DNA of 64,000 bases from Dechloromonas sp. CZR5 (GCF_008711155.1 NZ_VUYQ01000001.1:372001-436000); one strand, 5' to 3'; shown: positions 9,826 to 20,368, counted from the stretch's first letter. Numbers and translations are program-made. Notes: generated by a model not told the origin, from the letters alone.

Positions 9826-10191
9826 ATGTTCGATATCGGCTTTTCCGAATTGATGGTGATCGGCGTCGTGGCGCTGATCGTCATCGGTCCCGAGCGCCTG
9901 CCCAAGGTGGCACGTACGCTCGGCCATCTGCTTGGCCGTGCCCAGCGCTATGTCAGTGACGTCAAGTCGGACATCAATCGCGAAATCCAGCTCGACGAGT
10001 TGAAAAAGCTGCAGACGCAGGTCACCGATTCCGCCCGTGCCATGGAAGAGTCGGTACGCAAGGAATACGATTCGGCGCGTTCGGCCATCGAGGCACCGGC
10101 ACAGGAAGCCGCAGCCGAGTTGCAATCCGCCGCCAAGCTGGCCGAGGGCCTGCCGCAGGTCGGCGATACGACGGGCAAACCCACCGCATGA
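9826..10191 (+). CDS. tatB: Twin-arginine translocase subunit TatB
   Basis: 121 aa. The N-terminus MFDIGFSELMVIGVVALIVIGPERLP is the classical TatB membrane helix with the Glu at position 8, followed by a long amphipathic, coiled-coil-like region. It pairs with TatC as the signal-peptide receptor. The ATG at 9826 is chosen over an upstream start at 9772 because it gives the canonical N-terminus. Its end overlaps tatC. Confidence 0.94.
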   Translation: MFDIGFSELMVIGVVALIVIGPERLPKVARTLGHLLGRAQRYVSDVKSDINREIQLDELKKLQTQVTDSARAMEESVRKEYDSARSAIEAPAQEAAAELQSAAKLAEGLPQVGDTTGKPTA

Positions 10192-11003
10192 GCGAAGTTC
10201 AGGAAGATTCTTTCATCTCGCACCTCGTCGAGTTGCGCGACCGTTTGTTGCGCAGCCTGATCGCCATCGCGGTGGTGCTTGGCATTCTGTGTCTCTATCC
10301 CGGACCGGGTGAAATCTACGACATCCTGGCCGCGCCGCTGACCAAGGCCCTGCCCGAGGGAACCAAGATGGTCGCCATCGGCGTCATCACCCCCTTCATG
10401 GTGCCGCTCAAGGTCACGGCGATGGTTGCCTTCGTATTGGCCTTGCCGTACATCCTTTTTCAGGCCTGGTCCTTTATAGCTCCCGGTCTGTATGCCCATG
10501 AGAAGCGTCTCGGCATTCCGCTGATCGTTTCCAGCACCTTGCTCTTCATTGCCGGCATGTCCTTTTGCTACTTCTTCGTATTCGGGCAGGTGTTCAGTTT
10601 CATTGCCAGTTTTGCGCCGAAGAGCATCACCCCTGCGCCGGATATCGAGGCCTACCTGTCTTTCGTGATGACCATGTTCCTTGCCTTCGGCATCGCTTTC
10701 GAAGTGCCGGTGGCACTGGTCGTGCTGGTCAAGCTCGGCATTGTGACTGTCGACAAGCTCAAGGAGTGGCGCTCCTACTTTATCGTCGGCGCTTTCGTCG
10801 TGGCTGCCGTGGTGACGCCGCCGGACGTGGTGTCGCAACTGGCGCTGGCAATTCCGATGTGCCTGCTCTACGAACTGGGCATTCTGGCGTCGCGCTTGGT
10901 CTCTCCCCGTCAGAAAGCCGAAGCGGGTGTTTCCGGTGCTCCGGAAGGGGCTACCGATGCCGAGATGGACAAGGCAGAAGAGGAATTTCGCAAGCTATCC
11001 TGA
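10188..11003 (+). CDS. tatC: Twin-arginine translocase subunit TatC
   Basis: Polytopic membrane protein of 271 aa with six predicted helices. It shows the conserved cytoplasmic N-terminus SFISHLVELRDRLLRS and the FLALPYILFQAW-like and ITPFMVPLK regions. It recognises the twin-arginine motif with TatB. The ATG overlaps the tatB stop. The polar C-terminal tail of about 30 residues is extra relative to E. coli TatC. A strong terminator lies 32 bases downstream. Confidence 0.95.
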   Translation: MSEVQEDSFISHLVELRDRLLRSLIAIAVVLGILCLYPGPGEIYDILAAPLTKALPEGTKMVAIGVITPFMVPLKVTAMVAFVLALPYILFQAWSFIAPGLYAHEKRLGIPLIVSSTLLFIAGMSFCYFFVFGQVFSFIASFAPKSITPAPDIEAYLSFVMTMFLAFGIAFEVPVALVVLVKLGIVTVDKLKEWRSYFIVGAFVVAAVVTPPDVVSQLALAIPMCLLYELGILASRLVSPRQKAEAGVSGAPEGATDAEMDKAEEEFRKLS

Positions 11004-11035
11004 GAAGACTGCTGGTCGTCTCAGCCAGAACCGCT

Positions 11036-11063
11036 AACCGGCCCTGATCAGGCCGGTTTTTTT
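11036..11063. terminator. Bidirectional intrinsic terminator after tatC
   Basis: AACCGGCC at 11036-11043 pairs with GGCCGGTT at 11051-11058 around a 7-base loop, followed by a T run to 11063. It ends the his-tat transcript. The stop codon of the convergent amidotransferase gene lies within the loop. Confidence 0.85.
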
Positions 11064-11854
11064 ATGGGGCCCGGGCGGGTCGTCAGGGTCTTGAGCGCAG
11101 TTCCTTCCTCGAACCACCAGAGGGTTCCTGGCGCCATATCGGTCCAGGTCTCGTTGTCGGTCAGCGGCTGGGTCGCGATAACGGCAACCCGGTCGTCCGG
11201 ATGGGTCAGGTCGTTGAAGTCGACGGTGACGTCCTGGTCCTTGAGGTGGGCTTCGGCAAACGGTGCCTGGCGAACGATGTGGCTGAGCTTGGTCGAGGCG
11301 TGGGCAAACAGGCAATCCCCGTTCGAGAGCAGGAAGTTGAATTCGCCGTGCCGGCTGATCTCCAGCGTCAGCTGATGGACCGCATCGAACAGTGCGCTGC
11401 GTTCGGGGATGCAGCTACCGAAGCGGCGGCGTAATTCCTGGAGCAGCCAGCAGAAGGCGCGTTCGCTGTCGGTCAGGCCGACCGGCATGAAGGTGCTATT
11501 GAGTTCTGGCGTGAAATCGAGCAGGTTGCCGTTGTGGGCGAATATCCAGTAACGGCCCCATAACTCACGGATGAAGGGGTGCGTGTTTTCCAACCCGACA
11601 GAACCCTGTGTCGCCTTGCGGATGTGGGCGATGACATTCTTCGAGCGGATAGGGTAATGGCGGACCAGTTCGGCTACCGGCGAGGTGCTCGATGGTTGCG
11701 GGTCTAGAAATAGTCGCGTGCCCTTGCCTTCGAAGAAGGCGATGCCCCAGCCATCGGAATGGACGTCGGTGCCGCCGCCGCGGGCCTGGAATCCGCTGAA
11801 GGAAAAACAGATGTCTGTCGGGACGTTGCAATTCATCCCAAGGAGTTGGCACAT
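11048..11854 (-). CDS. Class II glutamine amidotransferase (YafJ/GAT-II type)
   Basis: 268 aa Ntn-hydrolase-fold amidotransferase-like protein. The N-terminal Cys2 after Met1 is the expected nucleophile once Met is removed. HSDGWGIAFF, HIRKATQG and HTHPF/HNGN-type motifs of the glutaminase domain are visible. There is no synthase domain, so it is the stand-alone YafJ/DUF-type family, often annotated as a putative gamma-glutamyl hydrolase. Substrate unknown. It is 8 bases downstream of the algW-type protease gene on the same strand. Confidence 0.88.
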   Translation of the reverse strand: MCQLLGMNCNVPTDICFSFSGFQARGGGTDVHSDGWGIAFFEGKGTRLFLDPQPSSTSPVAELVRHYPIRSKNVIAHIRKATQGSVGLENTHPFIRELWGRYWIFAHNGNLLDFTPELNSTFMPVGLTDSERAFCWLLQELRRRFGSCIPERSALFDAVHQLTLEISRHGEFNFLLSNGDCLFAHASTKLSHIVRQAPFAEAHLKDQDVTVDFNDLTHPDDRVAVIATQPLTDNETWTDMAPGTLWWFEEGTALKTLTTRPGPIKKPA

Positions 11855-11862
11855 GGCGCGGC

Positions 11863-13017
11863 TTATTCCCGCTCGGTGCGCATGGCGGGGCGCTTGCCGA
11901 TGCGGACCTGGAGCTCGACGATGCCCTTGTCGCGACGCAGGCGGAACGCGGAGCGCTCGTCCGGCGTGAGGGCGGCGATCAGGTCGAGCATGACCTGCGG
12001 ATCCTTGACCGGCTTGCCATTGACGGAGAGCAGGATGTCGCCGGGACGGATGCCGGCGGAGTCGGCCGGGCTGCCGCGGACGACGCCGGCGATCAGCGAG
12101 CCTTCGGTCCCCGGCAGGCCGAAGGATTCGGCGAGTTCCGGGGTAATCTCCTGCGCTTCGACGCCGATCCAGCCACGGGTAACCGAGCCGGTGCGGATGA
12201 TCTGTTCCATGATGCTGCGGGCGCTGGAAACCGGGATGGCGAAGCCGATGCCGAGCGAGCCCCCGCTGCGCGAGTAGATGGCAGTATTGATGCCGACCAG
12301 ATGCCCTTCGCTGTCGACCAGGGCGCCGCCGGAATTGCCGGGGTTGATGGCGGCATCGGTCTGGATGAAATTCTCGAAGGTGTTGATGCCGAGGTGTGAG
12401 CGGCCCAGTGCCGAAACGATGCCCATGGTCACCGTTTGCCCGACGCCGAAGGGGTTGCCGATGGCGAGAACCACGTCGCCGACGCGCAGACTGTCTATCT
12501 GGCCGAAGGTGATGGCGGGCAGCTTGTCGGCCTTGATCTGCAGGATGGCAAGATCGGACTCCGGATCGCTGCCGATCACCTTGGCCTTGTACGTCTTGCC
12601 GTCGTTGAGCGAGACCTGGATGTCGTCGGCGCTCTCGATGACGTGGAAATTGGTCAGGATGTAGCCATTGGGGCTGACAATCACGCCTGAGCCGAGCCCT
12701 GAGTTGCGCCGGGGCTGGCCTTCGGGGCGGTCGCCGAAGAAGTGGCGGAAAATCGGGTCGTCGAAGAGCGGATGCCGCTGCTGCTTGATTTCCTGGGTGG
12801 TGTAGATATGCACGACCGACGGCAGGGCAGCGCGGGCGGCGTCGCGGTAGGAGCCGGTGGGGGTGGCCCTGACTTCATCGCTCCCTGCCGGAACTTCCTT
12901 CAGGGCGACGACGCCATGGCGTGCAGGCAGCCATTCGGGTTTCAGCGTGGAGACGACGAACAGAATGGCGAGCGCAACCGTAACCGTTTGTGCAAAAATC
13001 AGCCACAACCTCTGCAT
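11863..13017 (-). CDS. AlgW/DegS-type periplasmic serine endoprotease
   Basis: 384 aa: one N-terminal membrane anchor (residues about 7-23), a trypsin-like domain with the triad His125 (TNFHVI), Asp155 (SDLAIL) and Ser229 (GNSGGAL), and a single PDZ domain at about 280-370. One PDZ plus an anchor instead of two PDZs and a cleavable signal fits DegS/AlgW, the site-1 protease that starts the sigma-E response. Its start is only 13 bases from the divergent NIF3 gene. Confidence 0.9.
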   Translation of the reverse strand: MQRLWLIFAQTVTVALAILFVVSTLKPEWLPARHGVVALKEVPAGSDEVRATPTGSYRDAARAALPSVVHIYTTQEIKQQRHPLFDDPIFRHFFGDRPEGQPRRNSGLGSGVIVSPNGYILTNFHVIESADDIQVSLNDGKTYKAKVIGSDPESDLAILQIKADKLPAITFGQIDSLRVGDVVLAIGNPFGVGQTVTMGIVSALGRSHLGINTFENFIQTDAAINPGNSGGALVDSEGHLVGINTAIYSRSGGSLGIGFAIPVSSARSIMEQIIRTGSVTRGWIGVEAQEITPELAESFGLPGTEGSLIAGVVRGSPADSAGIRPGDILLSVNGKPVKDPQVMLDLIAALTPDERSAFRLRRDKGIVELQVRIGKRPAMRTERE

Positions 13018-13030
13018 GGAATTGTCTCGA

Positions 13031-13777
13031 ATGAAGCGTGAAGAATTGGTGGACTATCTGGATGGGCTACTGGTGCCCGGAAAGTTCCGGGATTATTGCC
13101 CAAACGGTCTGCAAGTGGAAGGTCGCGCCGAGATCGTCCGCCTCGTTGCCGGCGTTACGGCGAGCCAGGCGCTGCTCGATGTCGCGGTGGCGCGCAATGC
13201 CGATGCCATCCTGGTGCACCACGGCTATTTCTGGAAGGGTGAGGATGGTCGTGTCACCGGTATCCGGCGCAAGCGCCTGTCCAGTTTGCTGGCGAACGAC
13301 ATCAACTTGCTGGCCTATCACTTGCCGCTCGATGCGCATCCGGAACTGGGCAACAACGCCCAGTTGGCGCAACGTCTGGGCTGGGTGGAGGAAGGGCGCT
13401 TTGGCGAGCAGGACATCGCCTGGCTGGGTAGCCTGGTCGGGCCGGGAACCCTGGCGGAGCTGGCCGCGGATGTTGCCCGCGTGCTGGGGCGTGCGCCGCT
13501 GGTGATCGGCGAAGGCAGCAAGCTGATTCGCCGCATCGCCTGGTGTTCGGGCGGTGCCCAGAGCTACTTCGAGCAGGCCATCGCCCTGGGGATCGATGCC
13601 TATCTATCCGGCGAAATTTCGGAACAGACCGTTCATCTGGCGCGGGAAAGCGGTGTCGCCTACCTGGCTGCCGGGCATCATGCCACGGAGCGTTTCGGCG
13701 TTCAGGCGCTTGCCGAACACGTGGCACAACAGTTTGGGATCGCTTGCGAATTTGTCGATCTCGACAACCCGGTTTAA
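13031..13777 (+). CDS. NIF3-like dinuclear metal center protein (YbgI family)
   Basis: 248 aa, usual length for YbgI. Metal-binding motifs are VHHGYFWKGE near residue 61 and GHHATERFGVQ near the C-terminus. The family is annotated as a GTP cyclohydrolase I type 2 homologue, but its substrate is uncertain. The ATG at 13031 is chosen because longer in-frame starts run into the divergent protease gene. Confidence 0.92.
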   Translation: MKREELVDYLDGLLVPGKFRDYCPNGLQVEGRAEIVRLVAGVTASQALLDVAVARNADAILVHHGYFWKGEDGRVTGIRRKRLSSLLANDINLLAYHLPLDAHPELGNNAQLAQRLGWVEEGRFGEQDIAWLGSLVGPGTLAELAADVARVLGRAPLVIGEGSKLIRRIAWCSGGAQSYFEQAIALGIDAYLSGEISEQTVHLARESGVAYLAAGHHATERFGVQALAEHVAQQFGIACEFVDLDNPV

Positions 13778-13790
13778 TGCTTTCCCGGCA

Positions 13791-15476
13791 TCAGCGTCGA
13801 AGGCCGTAGCCTTCTTCCTGAATGCCCAGCAGCAGGGCGATTTCCTCGACGATTTCAAGCGGGAAGCCGTTGCGCAGCCCGGCCCGGGTATCGTGCACCA
13901 GCCCGTGCAGGTAGTCGACGCCGGCCTGGGTGCCCCAGAGTCGCGTGGCTTTCTGCACGATATGGGGGTAGTCCTCCAGCGTTTTCAACCCCGAGATCGG
14001 CGTGGTCGAATCGTTCCAGTCTGCTACCTGGACGTTGAAGCGATCATGGATTCGTCCGGCCAGCGCCTCGAATTCGGGGCGCATGCCGCCGCGGCGGTAG
14101 AGGTCGAGCAGCATGCTCCAGGGGGCGATACTGGCCGGCATGGCGTGTTCGATGTGCTCGGCCAGCGTTTCCGTGGCGCCGTTGAGGCGACCGAAGGAGA
14201 GCATGATTTCGGCCAAGGCAAGGACGGAGTGTTCATCCTCGTCCCTAGCCTCGATCACTTCCGGCTCCGATGCCAAGGAGGTGTCGGATTCGGGCAGCCG
14301 TGGCACCGGGAAGTCCGTTTGGCTGGCCTCGGGGCACAAGGGCAACTCCGGCGCGATGGGCGGCGGGGGTGGCTCACTCGGAGTGGGGCGCGGAGATGCT
14401 TCACGGCGGTAGCCGGAAAACGCCAGCGGCGCTTCATCGTCGCCGGGATACCGTCGACGGCGACCGAGAAACTGCGCCATGCCGACGGATACGACGGCAC
14501 CCACCGCTGCGCTGATCGCCAGTTCGGACCAGTTGGCACGCGGAGGAGGCGTTCCGGGCAAGGCATGACCAAGCGTCGGACCGGCAGCGGGCGGGGAATT
14601 GATCGACTGTGCCAGTTGCAACTGATTCTGTGCCTCGATTGCTTTGCTGGCCAGATCGAGTGCATGGTCCAGTTTGGCGACTTCCTGGGTGAGGAGGTGG
14701 AGGGTGGTTTCCAGTTTGAGCAGGCGTTCGTCGGTCTCGGCATGGCCAGCGAGCGGACTGTTGCGCTGCTTGCCGGGGAGGCTTTCCTCGGGGGCAGCGC
14801 TGAGCAGCAGGCGATCCGTTCCCCCGGCCCGGGGGGGCGGTGGGGTCGCGGCTATCGGGCGTGGCGGAGGCTGGCGTTTCGGCAGCCGGACACGGGTTCC
14901 CTCGGCCAAAGGCTGGCCGCTTGCCAGATCCGGATTGGCTTTTTGCAGGCGGTCCAGCAGACGTTGGCGTTCAGCCGGGGTTGCCGGCTCCTGGGCGTCG
15001 GCAATATCTTCCAGCGTCTCGCCTTCGCGGGCCTGCCAGGCGGCGCTCCGTCCCGTTTTTCGCGTGGGAGGCTGGGTATCGGAGGAAACCATGGCTTGCG
15101 GCAGCGCCATCGGGGCTTCCGGCATGAGCACGTACTCACGTTCGATGTCGTAGCCGCATCCGGCGCGCAGGCCGATGGCGAAGATGGGTTCGTTGACCGG
15201 CTTGCTGCCGACGATCTGTAGAATATGACCTTGGCCTCGCCGAATCAGGCGCGGTTTGGCGGCCGTGACCACCGGCAGGTCGGAGCCGCGCAGAGGAAGC
15301 ATCGAGAAACAGGCAGCAACCGGCGCTTCCTCGCCATGGTTGAGGATCGGCACTTCCGCCATGATGGCTTCGCCGATTCGCGATTGCAGCACGATTTCCC
15401 CGAAGCCGACGGCGTTCGCCATGGCGGGGGAGAGCAGGGCGGAAAGTGCGACAATGCGGGTCAGTTGGCTGGTCAT
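13791..15476 (-). CDS. FimV-like pole/peptidoglycan-associated protein
   Basis: 561 aa. A signal peptide (to about residue 22) is followed by the FimV N-terminal domain (GFGEIVLQSRIGEAIMAEVP). Then come a LysM-like stretch (residues about 150-200), proline-rich linkers, a coiled coil (about 245-290), a transmembrane helix (about 315-335) and a C-terminal TPR/FimV-type segment. FimV organises polar type IV pilus and twitching components. It is shorter than the 900-residue Pseudomonas protein. It stands alone, convergent with the NIF3 gene 13 bases away. Confidence 0.82.
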   Translation of the reverse strand: MTSQLTRIVALSALLSPAMANAVGFGEIVLQSRIGEAIMAEVPILNHGEEAPVAACFSMLPLRGSDLPVVTAAKPRLIRRGQGHILQIVGSKPVNEPIFAIGLRAGCGYDIEREYVLMPEAPMALPQAMVSSDTQPPTRKTGRSAAWQAREGETLEDIADAQEPATPAERQRLLDRLQKANPDLASGQPLAEGTRVRLPKRQPPPRPIAATPPPPRAGGTDRLLLSAAPEESLPGKQRNSPLAGHAETDERLLKLETTLHLLTQEVAKLDHALDLASKAIEAQNQLQLAQSINSPPAAGPTLGHALPGTPPPRANWSELAISAAVGAVVSVGMAQFLGRRRRYPGDDEAPLAFSGYRREASPRPTPSEPPPPPIAPELPLCPEASQTDFPVPRLPESDTSLASEPEVIEARDEDEHSVLALAEIMLSFGRLNGATETLAEHIEHAMPASIAPWSMLLDLYRRGGMRPEFEALAGRIHDRFNVQVADWNDSTTPISGLKTLEDYPHIVQKATRLWGTQAGVDYLHGLVHDTRAGLRNGFPLEIVEEIALLLGIQEEGYGLRR

Positions 15477-15582
15477 GATGCTTCTCGTAAGTTGTTTTTT
15501 GTGCTTTTGAGAAAAATATCACTTTGCTCGTAGTGTGCGGTGAAATATTCCACGCTGCGCCTGTCTTTGGGAGAGTCCATTC

Positions 15583-16284
15583 GTGCGTTACGTTTTCAAT
15601 CCCCATCCTGTGACATCGCTGCCGATTGCCGGAACCGATGCCCGTTTTCCGGTGCGCCGCATTTTCTGCGTGGGCCGCAACTACGCCGAGCATGCCCGCG
15701 AAATGGGAGCGGCCGATCAGGCCGAAGGGCGCGAGCCGCCATTCTTCTTTACCAAACCGGCCGATGCGCTGGTTGGGGGTGATGGCGAGCTGGCGGTGGC
15801 CTATCCCTCGCTGACCGCGAATCTCCACCACGAAGTGGAAATGGTGGTGGCTCTGTGCGACGGGGGCGAGAATCTTGCCGTCGAGGATGTGCAGCGCCTG
15901 GTCTTCGGGTATGCGGTCGGCCTGGATCTGACCCGTCGCGATATTCAGTCGCGGGCGAAGGAAAAGAGCCATCCCTGGGATATGAGCAAGGGATTCGATC
16001 AGTCGGCCGTTGCCGGAGTCATCGCCCCGGCGGCACAATGCGGTCATCCGGCGACGGGGCGCATCTGGTTGAACGTCAATGGGCAACTGCGGCAGCAGGG
16101 AGACCTTGCCGACATGATGTGGAAGGTGCCGGACATCATCGCCAATCTGTCGACAATGGTGCGTCTGGAGGCTGGCGACCTGATCTACAGCGGTACGCCA
16201 GCCGGGGTCGGGCCGTTGCTGCGGGGCGATGTGCTGGTGGCCGGCGTGGAGGGGGTTGGCGGCCTGTGTGCCCGGATTGTCTGA
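15583..16284 (+). CDS. Fumarylacetoacetate hydrolase family protein
   Basis: 233 aa FAH-fold hydrolase. It shows FCVGRNYAEHAREM near residue 24, the metal-binding Glu-x-Glu in HHEVEMVVAL, and GLDLTRRDIQSRAKEKSHPW. The length and N-terminus resemble fumarylpyruvate hydrolase or acylpyruvase (YcgM/FAHD1) more than 4-hydroxyphenylacetate enzymes. The GTG start at 15583 is preceded by GGGAGA. The 106-base gap to the divergent FimV-like gene should hold both promoters. Confidence 0.88.
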   Translation: MRYVFNPHPVTSLPIAGTDARFPVRRIFCVGRNYAEHAREMGAADQAEGREPPFFFTKPADALVGGDGELAVAYPSLTANLHHEVEMVVALCDGGENLAVEDVQRLVFGYAVGLDLTRRDIQSRAKEKSHPWDMSKGFDQSAVAGVIAPAAQCGHPATGRIWLNVNGQLRQQGDLADMMWKVPDIIANLSTMVRLEAGDLIYSGTPAGVGPLLRGDVLVAGVEGVGGLCARIV

Positions 16285-16298
16285 GCTGGCAGTTCTCC

Positions 16299-17594
16299 CT
16301 ATTTCGGGCGCTTGTCGATCACCCGCCTGGCCTTGCCGGCCGAGCGTTCGATGCCGCCTACCTCGACCACGTTGATCCTGGCAGATACGCCTATGTAGGA
16401 TTTGATGTGGTGTTGCAGGTCGTGCGCCACGAATTCCTTTTCCGGACCGCTGGCAAATTCGAATTCGGGCTTGATTTCCACATTCACCTTCATTGAGTCC
16501 AGGTGGCCGTCGCGGCTGACTTCGATCTGGTAGTGCGGCGACAGTTTGGCTTGCTTGAGGATCAGTTCCTCGATTTGCGACGGGAAGACGTTGACGCCGC
16601 GGATGATCAACATGTCATCCGAACGGCCGGTAATGCGGTCGATCCGGCGCATCGAGCGGGCGGTGGGCGGCAGCAGGCGGGTCAGGTCGCGGGTACGGTA
16701 GCGGACGATGGGCATCGCTTCCTTGGTCAGCGAGGTGAATACCAGTTCCCCCTGGCTGCCTTCGGGGAGGACTTCGCCGGTGATCGGGTCGATGATCTCG
16801 GGGTAGAAATGGTCTTCCCAGATGACCGGGCCGTCCTTGGTTTCGGCGCATTCGTTGGCGACGCCGGGGCCGATGACTTCGGAGAGGCCGTAGATGTCGA
16901 TGGCGTCGATGCCGAATGTCGATTCGATCTCGCGGCGCATCGCGTCGGTCCACGGTTCTGCGCCGTGGATGCTGATGCGCAGGTGGGTGCTGCGCGGATC
17001 GATGCCTTGGCGACGGAACTCGTCGGCAATGTTCAGCATGTACGACGGGGTGACCATGATGATGCTCGGCTTGAAGTCGCAGATCAGCTGAACCTGCTTT
17101 TCAGTCTGGCCGCCGGACATCGGGATCACCGTGCAGCCGAGCTTCTCGGCACCGTAGTGGGCGCCCAGGCCGCCGGTGAACAAGCCATAGCCGTAGGCGA
17201 CATGGACGATATCGCCGGGGCGGCCGCCGGAGGCGTAGATGGAACGGGCGATCAGGTCGGCCCAGGTGTCGATGTCCTTCTTCGTGTAGCCGACGACGGT
17301 CGGCTTGCCGGTCGTGCCGCTGGAGGCGTGGATGCGGACTACCTCTTCACGCGGTACGGCAAACATGCCGTAGGGGTAGTTGTCGCGCAGGTCCTGCTTG
17401 GTGGTGAAGGGAAATTTCGCCAGGTCGGACAGTGATTTGAAATCGTCCGGGTGTACGCCCGAACGGTCAAAGGCCTGCCTGTAGTGGGGGACGTTGCGAT
17501 AGACGTGGTGCAATGTCCATTTGAGGCGCTCGCCCTGCAGGGCGGCAATTTCGTCTCGGCTGGCGTTTTCGATGGCATGCAAGCCTAGTTTCAT
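16299..17594 (-). CDS. paaK: Phenylacetate-CoA ligase (PaaK-type AMP-forming ligase)
   Basis: 431 aa ANL-superfamily enzyme activating aryl acetates (ATP + acid + CoA). It shows the P-loop HASSGTTGKPTVVGYT, GLSEVIGPGVANEC, and the C-terminal GRSDDMLIIRGVNVFPSQIEE typical of PaaK. The ATG at 17594 has a near-perfect ribosome site (AAAGGAGGGG) upstream. There is no paa operon beside it. An FNR-type palindrome lies upstream, so control by oxygen is plausible. Anaerobic Rhodocyclales use this enzyme for phenylacetate or related acids. Confidence 0.9.
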   Translation of the reverse strand: MKLGLHAIENASRDEIAALQGERLKWTLHHVYRNVPHYRQAFDRSGVHPDDFKSLSDLAKFPFTTKQDLRDNYPYGMFAVPREEVVRIHASSGTTGKPTVVGYTKKDIDTWADLIARSIYASGGRPGDIVHVAYGYGLFTGGLGAHYGAEKLGCTVIPMSGGQTEKQVQLICDFKPSIIMVTPSYMLNIADEFRRQGIDPRSTHLRISIHGAEPWTDAMRREIESTFGIDAIDIYGLSEVIGPGVANECAETKDGPVIWEDHFYPEIIDPITGEVLPEGSQGELVFTSLTKEAMPIVRYRTRDLTRLLPPTARSMRRIDRITGRSDDMLIIRGVNVFPSQIEELILKQAKLSPHYQIEVSRDGHLDSMKVNVEIKPEFEFASGPEKEFVAHDLQHHIKSYIGVSARINVVEVGGIERSAGKARRVIDKRPK

Positions 17595-17645
17595 CGCGTC
17601 CCCTCCTTTGAACGATTGATTTTGGAGGGAGGCAAAAAGAAGGCG

Positions 17646-17687
17646 CTTGACCCAGATCAACTTGTCATTATTCGCTGTTGGGTCAAG
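17646..17687. promoter_or_regulatory. FNR/CRP-type palindrome within a larger inverted repeat
   Basis: TTGACCCAGATCAA at 17647-17660 has the TTGA-N6-TCAA form of an FNR/Anr-type site. In addition CTTGACCCA at 17646-17654 is repeated in inverse as TGGGTCAAG at 17679-17687. The region lies between the divergent paaK and MATE genes, 52 bases from the paaK start and 62 from the MATE start. Confidence 0.5.
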
Positions 17688-17721
17688 TGCGCCGCCGTTG
17701 GCTCGGTCGCGACGTGCGACA

Positions 17722-19059
17722 ATGCGCGCCATGTTTCGCATTGCCGTCGGCGGGCTGATCGCCCATGCCTTTCCCATCCTGGTTGCCCAGCTGGCCTCCA
17801 TTGGCATGATGGTTGTCGACACGGCCGTTCTCGGGCACGTCAGCCCGGTTGATCTTGCTGCCGTTGCCATTGGGGGCGGTATCCACATTTCGGTCGTGTT
17901 TGCCCTGGTTGGCGTTCTCCAGGCCGTCGCGCCGGTCGTTGCGCATCTGCACGGCGCGGGGCACGACGATAAGGTTGCCGACGTCCTGCAACAGGGCTTC
18001 TGGCTGGCGGTGCTGCTCGCCATTCCCGGAATCCTGTTCCTGACCCATCCAGGTGCCGTCCTCGGCATTTCCAGCATGGACTCCGTCGTCGAGGCCAAGG
18101 TCCGGCAGTACCTCGGCCTGCTTGCATGGAGTTTGCCGGCCGCCTTGTTTTACCGGACTTTTTATGCCTTTTGCAATGCGCTCGGCAAGCCGCGCGTGCT
18201 GATGGCCATCGGTCTGTTGAGCCTGGCGCTGCATGCCCTCCTTGCCTGGGGGTTTGCTGCTCAGGGCTGGCTGGGCGAACCTCTTGGCGTGGCCGGTTGC
18301 GCGCTGTCGAACGTACTGGTTGGCTGGTTGGCCTGTGCCGGGGGCGCACTTTATCTGCAGCTCGGGCCTCTCGGTAGACGCTATCGGCCCTTTGCCAACT
18401 GGTCGCGGCCCCGGTGGTCGACTTGGCGGGAGTTGCTGCGTCTCGGCGTTCCGATGGGTTTTTCCAATCTGGTTGAAATCACGTCGTTTACGCTGATCAG
18501 CCTGTTTGTCGCGTCGCTCGGTGCGACGGTGGTGGCGGGGCATCGCATCGTCGCTAATCTTTCGGCCTTGACCTACATGTTGCCGCTATCGCTCGCCATC
18601 GCGACCATGGCGGCGCTCGGGCAGGCGCTTGGCGCACGGGATGCGCCGCGGGTGCGGGCAACGGTCCGTGCCGGGCTGGCCTTGTCGGCGGTCTCCTCGT
18701 CGTTGGTCGGCCTGCTGTTGTGGCTATCCGCCGAGCCGGTGGTTGCCGCCTATACCGACGATCCGGATGTACGCCTGATTGCTGTCGGTCTGGTCGGTTA
18801 CGTCGCCATCTATCAATTTTTCGACGCCCTGCAGACGGTGGCCGGGCATTGCCTGCGTGCCTATCGCGTTACTTTTGTGCCGATGCTGGTCCAGACATTC
18901 TGTTTCTGGGGGATCGGTTTGCTTGGCGGCGCCTGGCTTTGCTACCGCTGGACGCCGCCGCTTGGCGTTGCCGGTTTCTGGATGGCTTCGGTGCTCAGTT
19001 TGATCTGCGCGGCAGCGTTGCTTTTGCCGCTCCTGCGCAAGGCCATGAATGCTTCGTAA
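17722..19059 (+). CDS. MATE family multidrug efflux transporter (NorM-like)
   Basis: 445 aa with 12 predicted membrane helices. It has the typical MATE N-terminus (PILVAQLASIGMMVVDTAVLG) with an Asp in the first helix, and an internal repeat starting near residue 230 (LRLGVPMGFSNLVEI). Probably a Na+ or H+ coupled exporter of cationic drugs. ATG 17722 is chosen; ATG 17731 is an alternative. It is divergent from paaK. Confidence 0.9.
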   Translation: MRAMFRIAVGGLIAHAFPILVAQLASIGMMVVDTAVLGHVSPVDLAAVAIGGGIHISVVFALVGVLQAVAPVVAHLHGAGHDDKVADVLQQGFWLAVLLAIPGILFLTHPGAVLGISSMDSVVEAKVRQYLGLLAWSLPAALFYRTFYAFCNALGKPRVLMAIGLLSLALHALLAWGFAAQGWLGEPLGVAGCALSNVLVGWLACAGGALYLQLGPLGRRYRPFANWSRPRWSTWRELLRLGVPMGFSNLVEITSFTLISLFVASLGATVVAGHRIVANLSALTYMLPLSLAIATMAALGQALGARDAPRVRATVRAGLALSAVSSSLVGLLLWLSAEPVVAAYTDDPDVRLIAVGLVGYVAIYQFFDALQTVAGHCLRAYRVTFVPMLVQTFCFWGIGLLGGAWLCYRWTPPLGVAGFWMASVLSLICAAALLLPLLRKAMNAS

Positions 19060-19207
19060 TGCATCCTGTAATTATGAATTTTGGCCTGATCCAGTTTTTG
19101 ATCTATGTGATAAGATTTCGGGTTACAAACGGTATAACCGGGTGGGGTCGGGGGACAGTTCGGCCACTGCTCATTGCTCGCAACTCAACTAAACGCAAGG
19201 AAAGCGC

Positions 19208-20368
<1,161 letters not shown>

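Noticed and set aside
12857..13030. Longer NIF3 start
   Set aside because: The extension would overlap the divergent protease's signal anchor and is not family-like.
19060..19207. A specific sigma-70 promoter for sucC
   Set aside because: Several weak -35/-10 combinations are possible near 19100-19140, none convincing.
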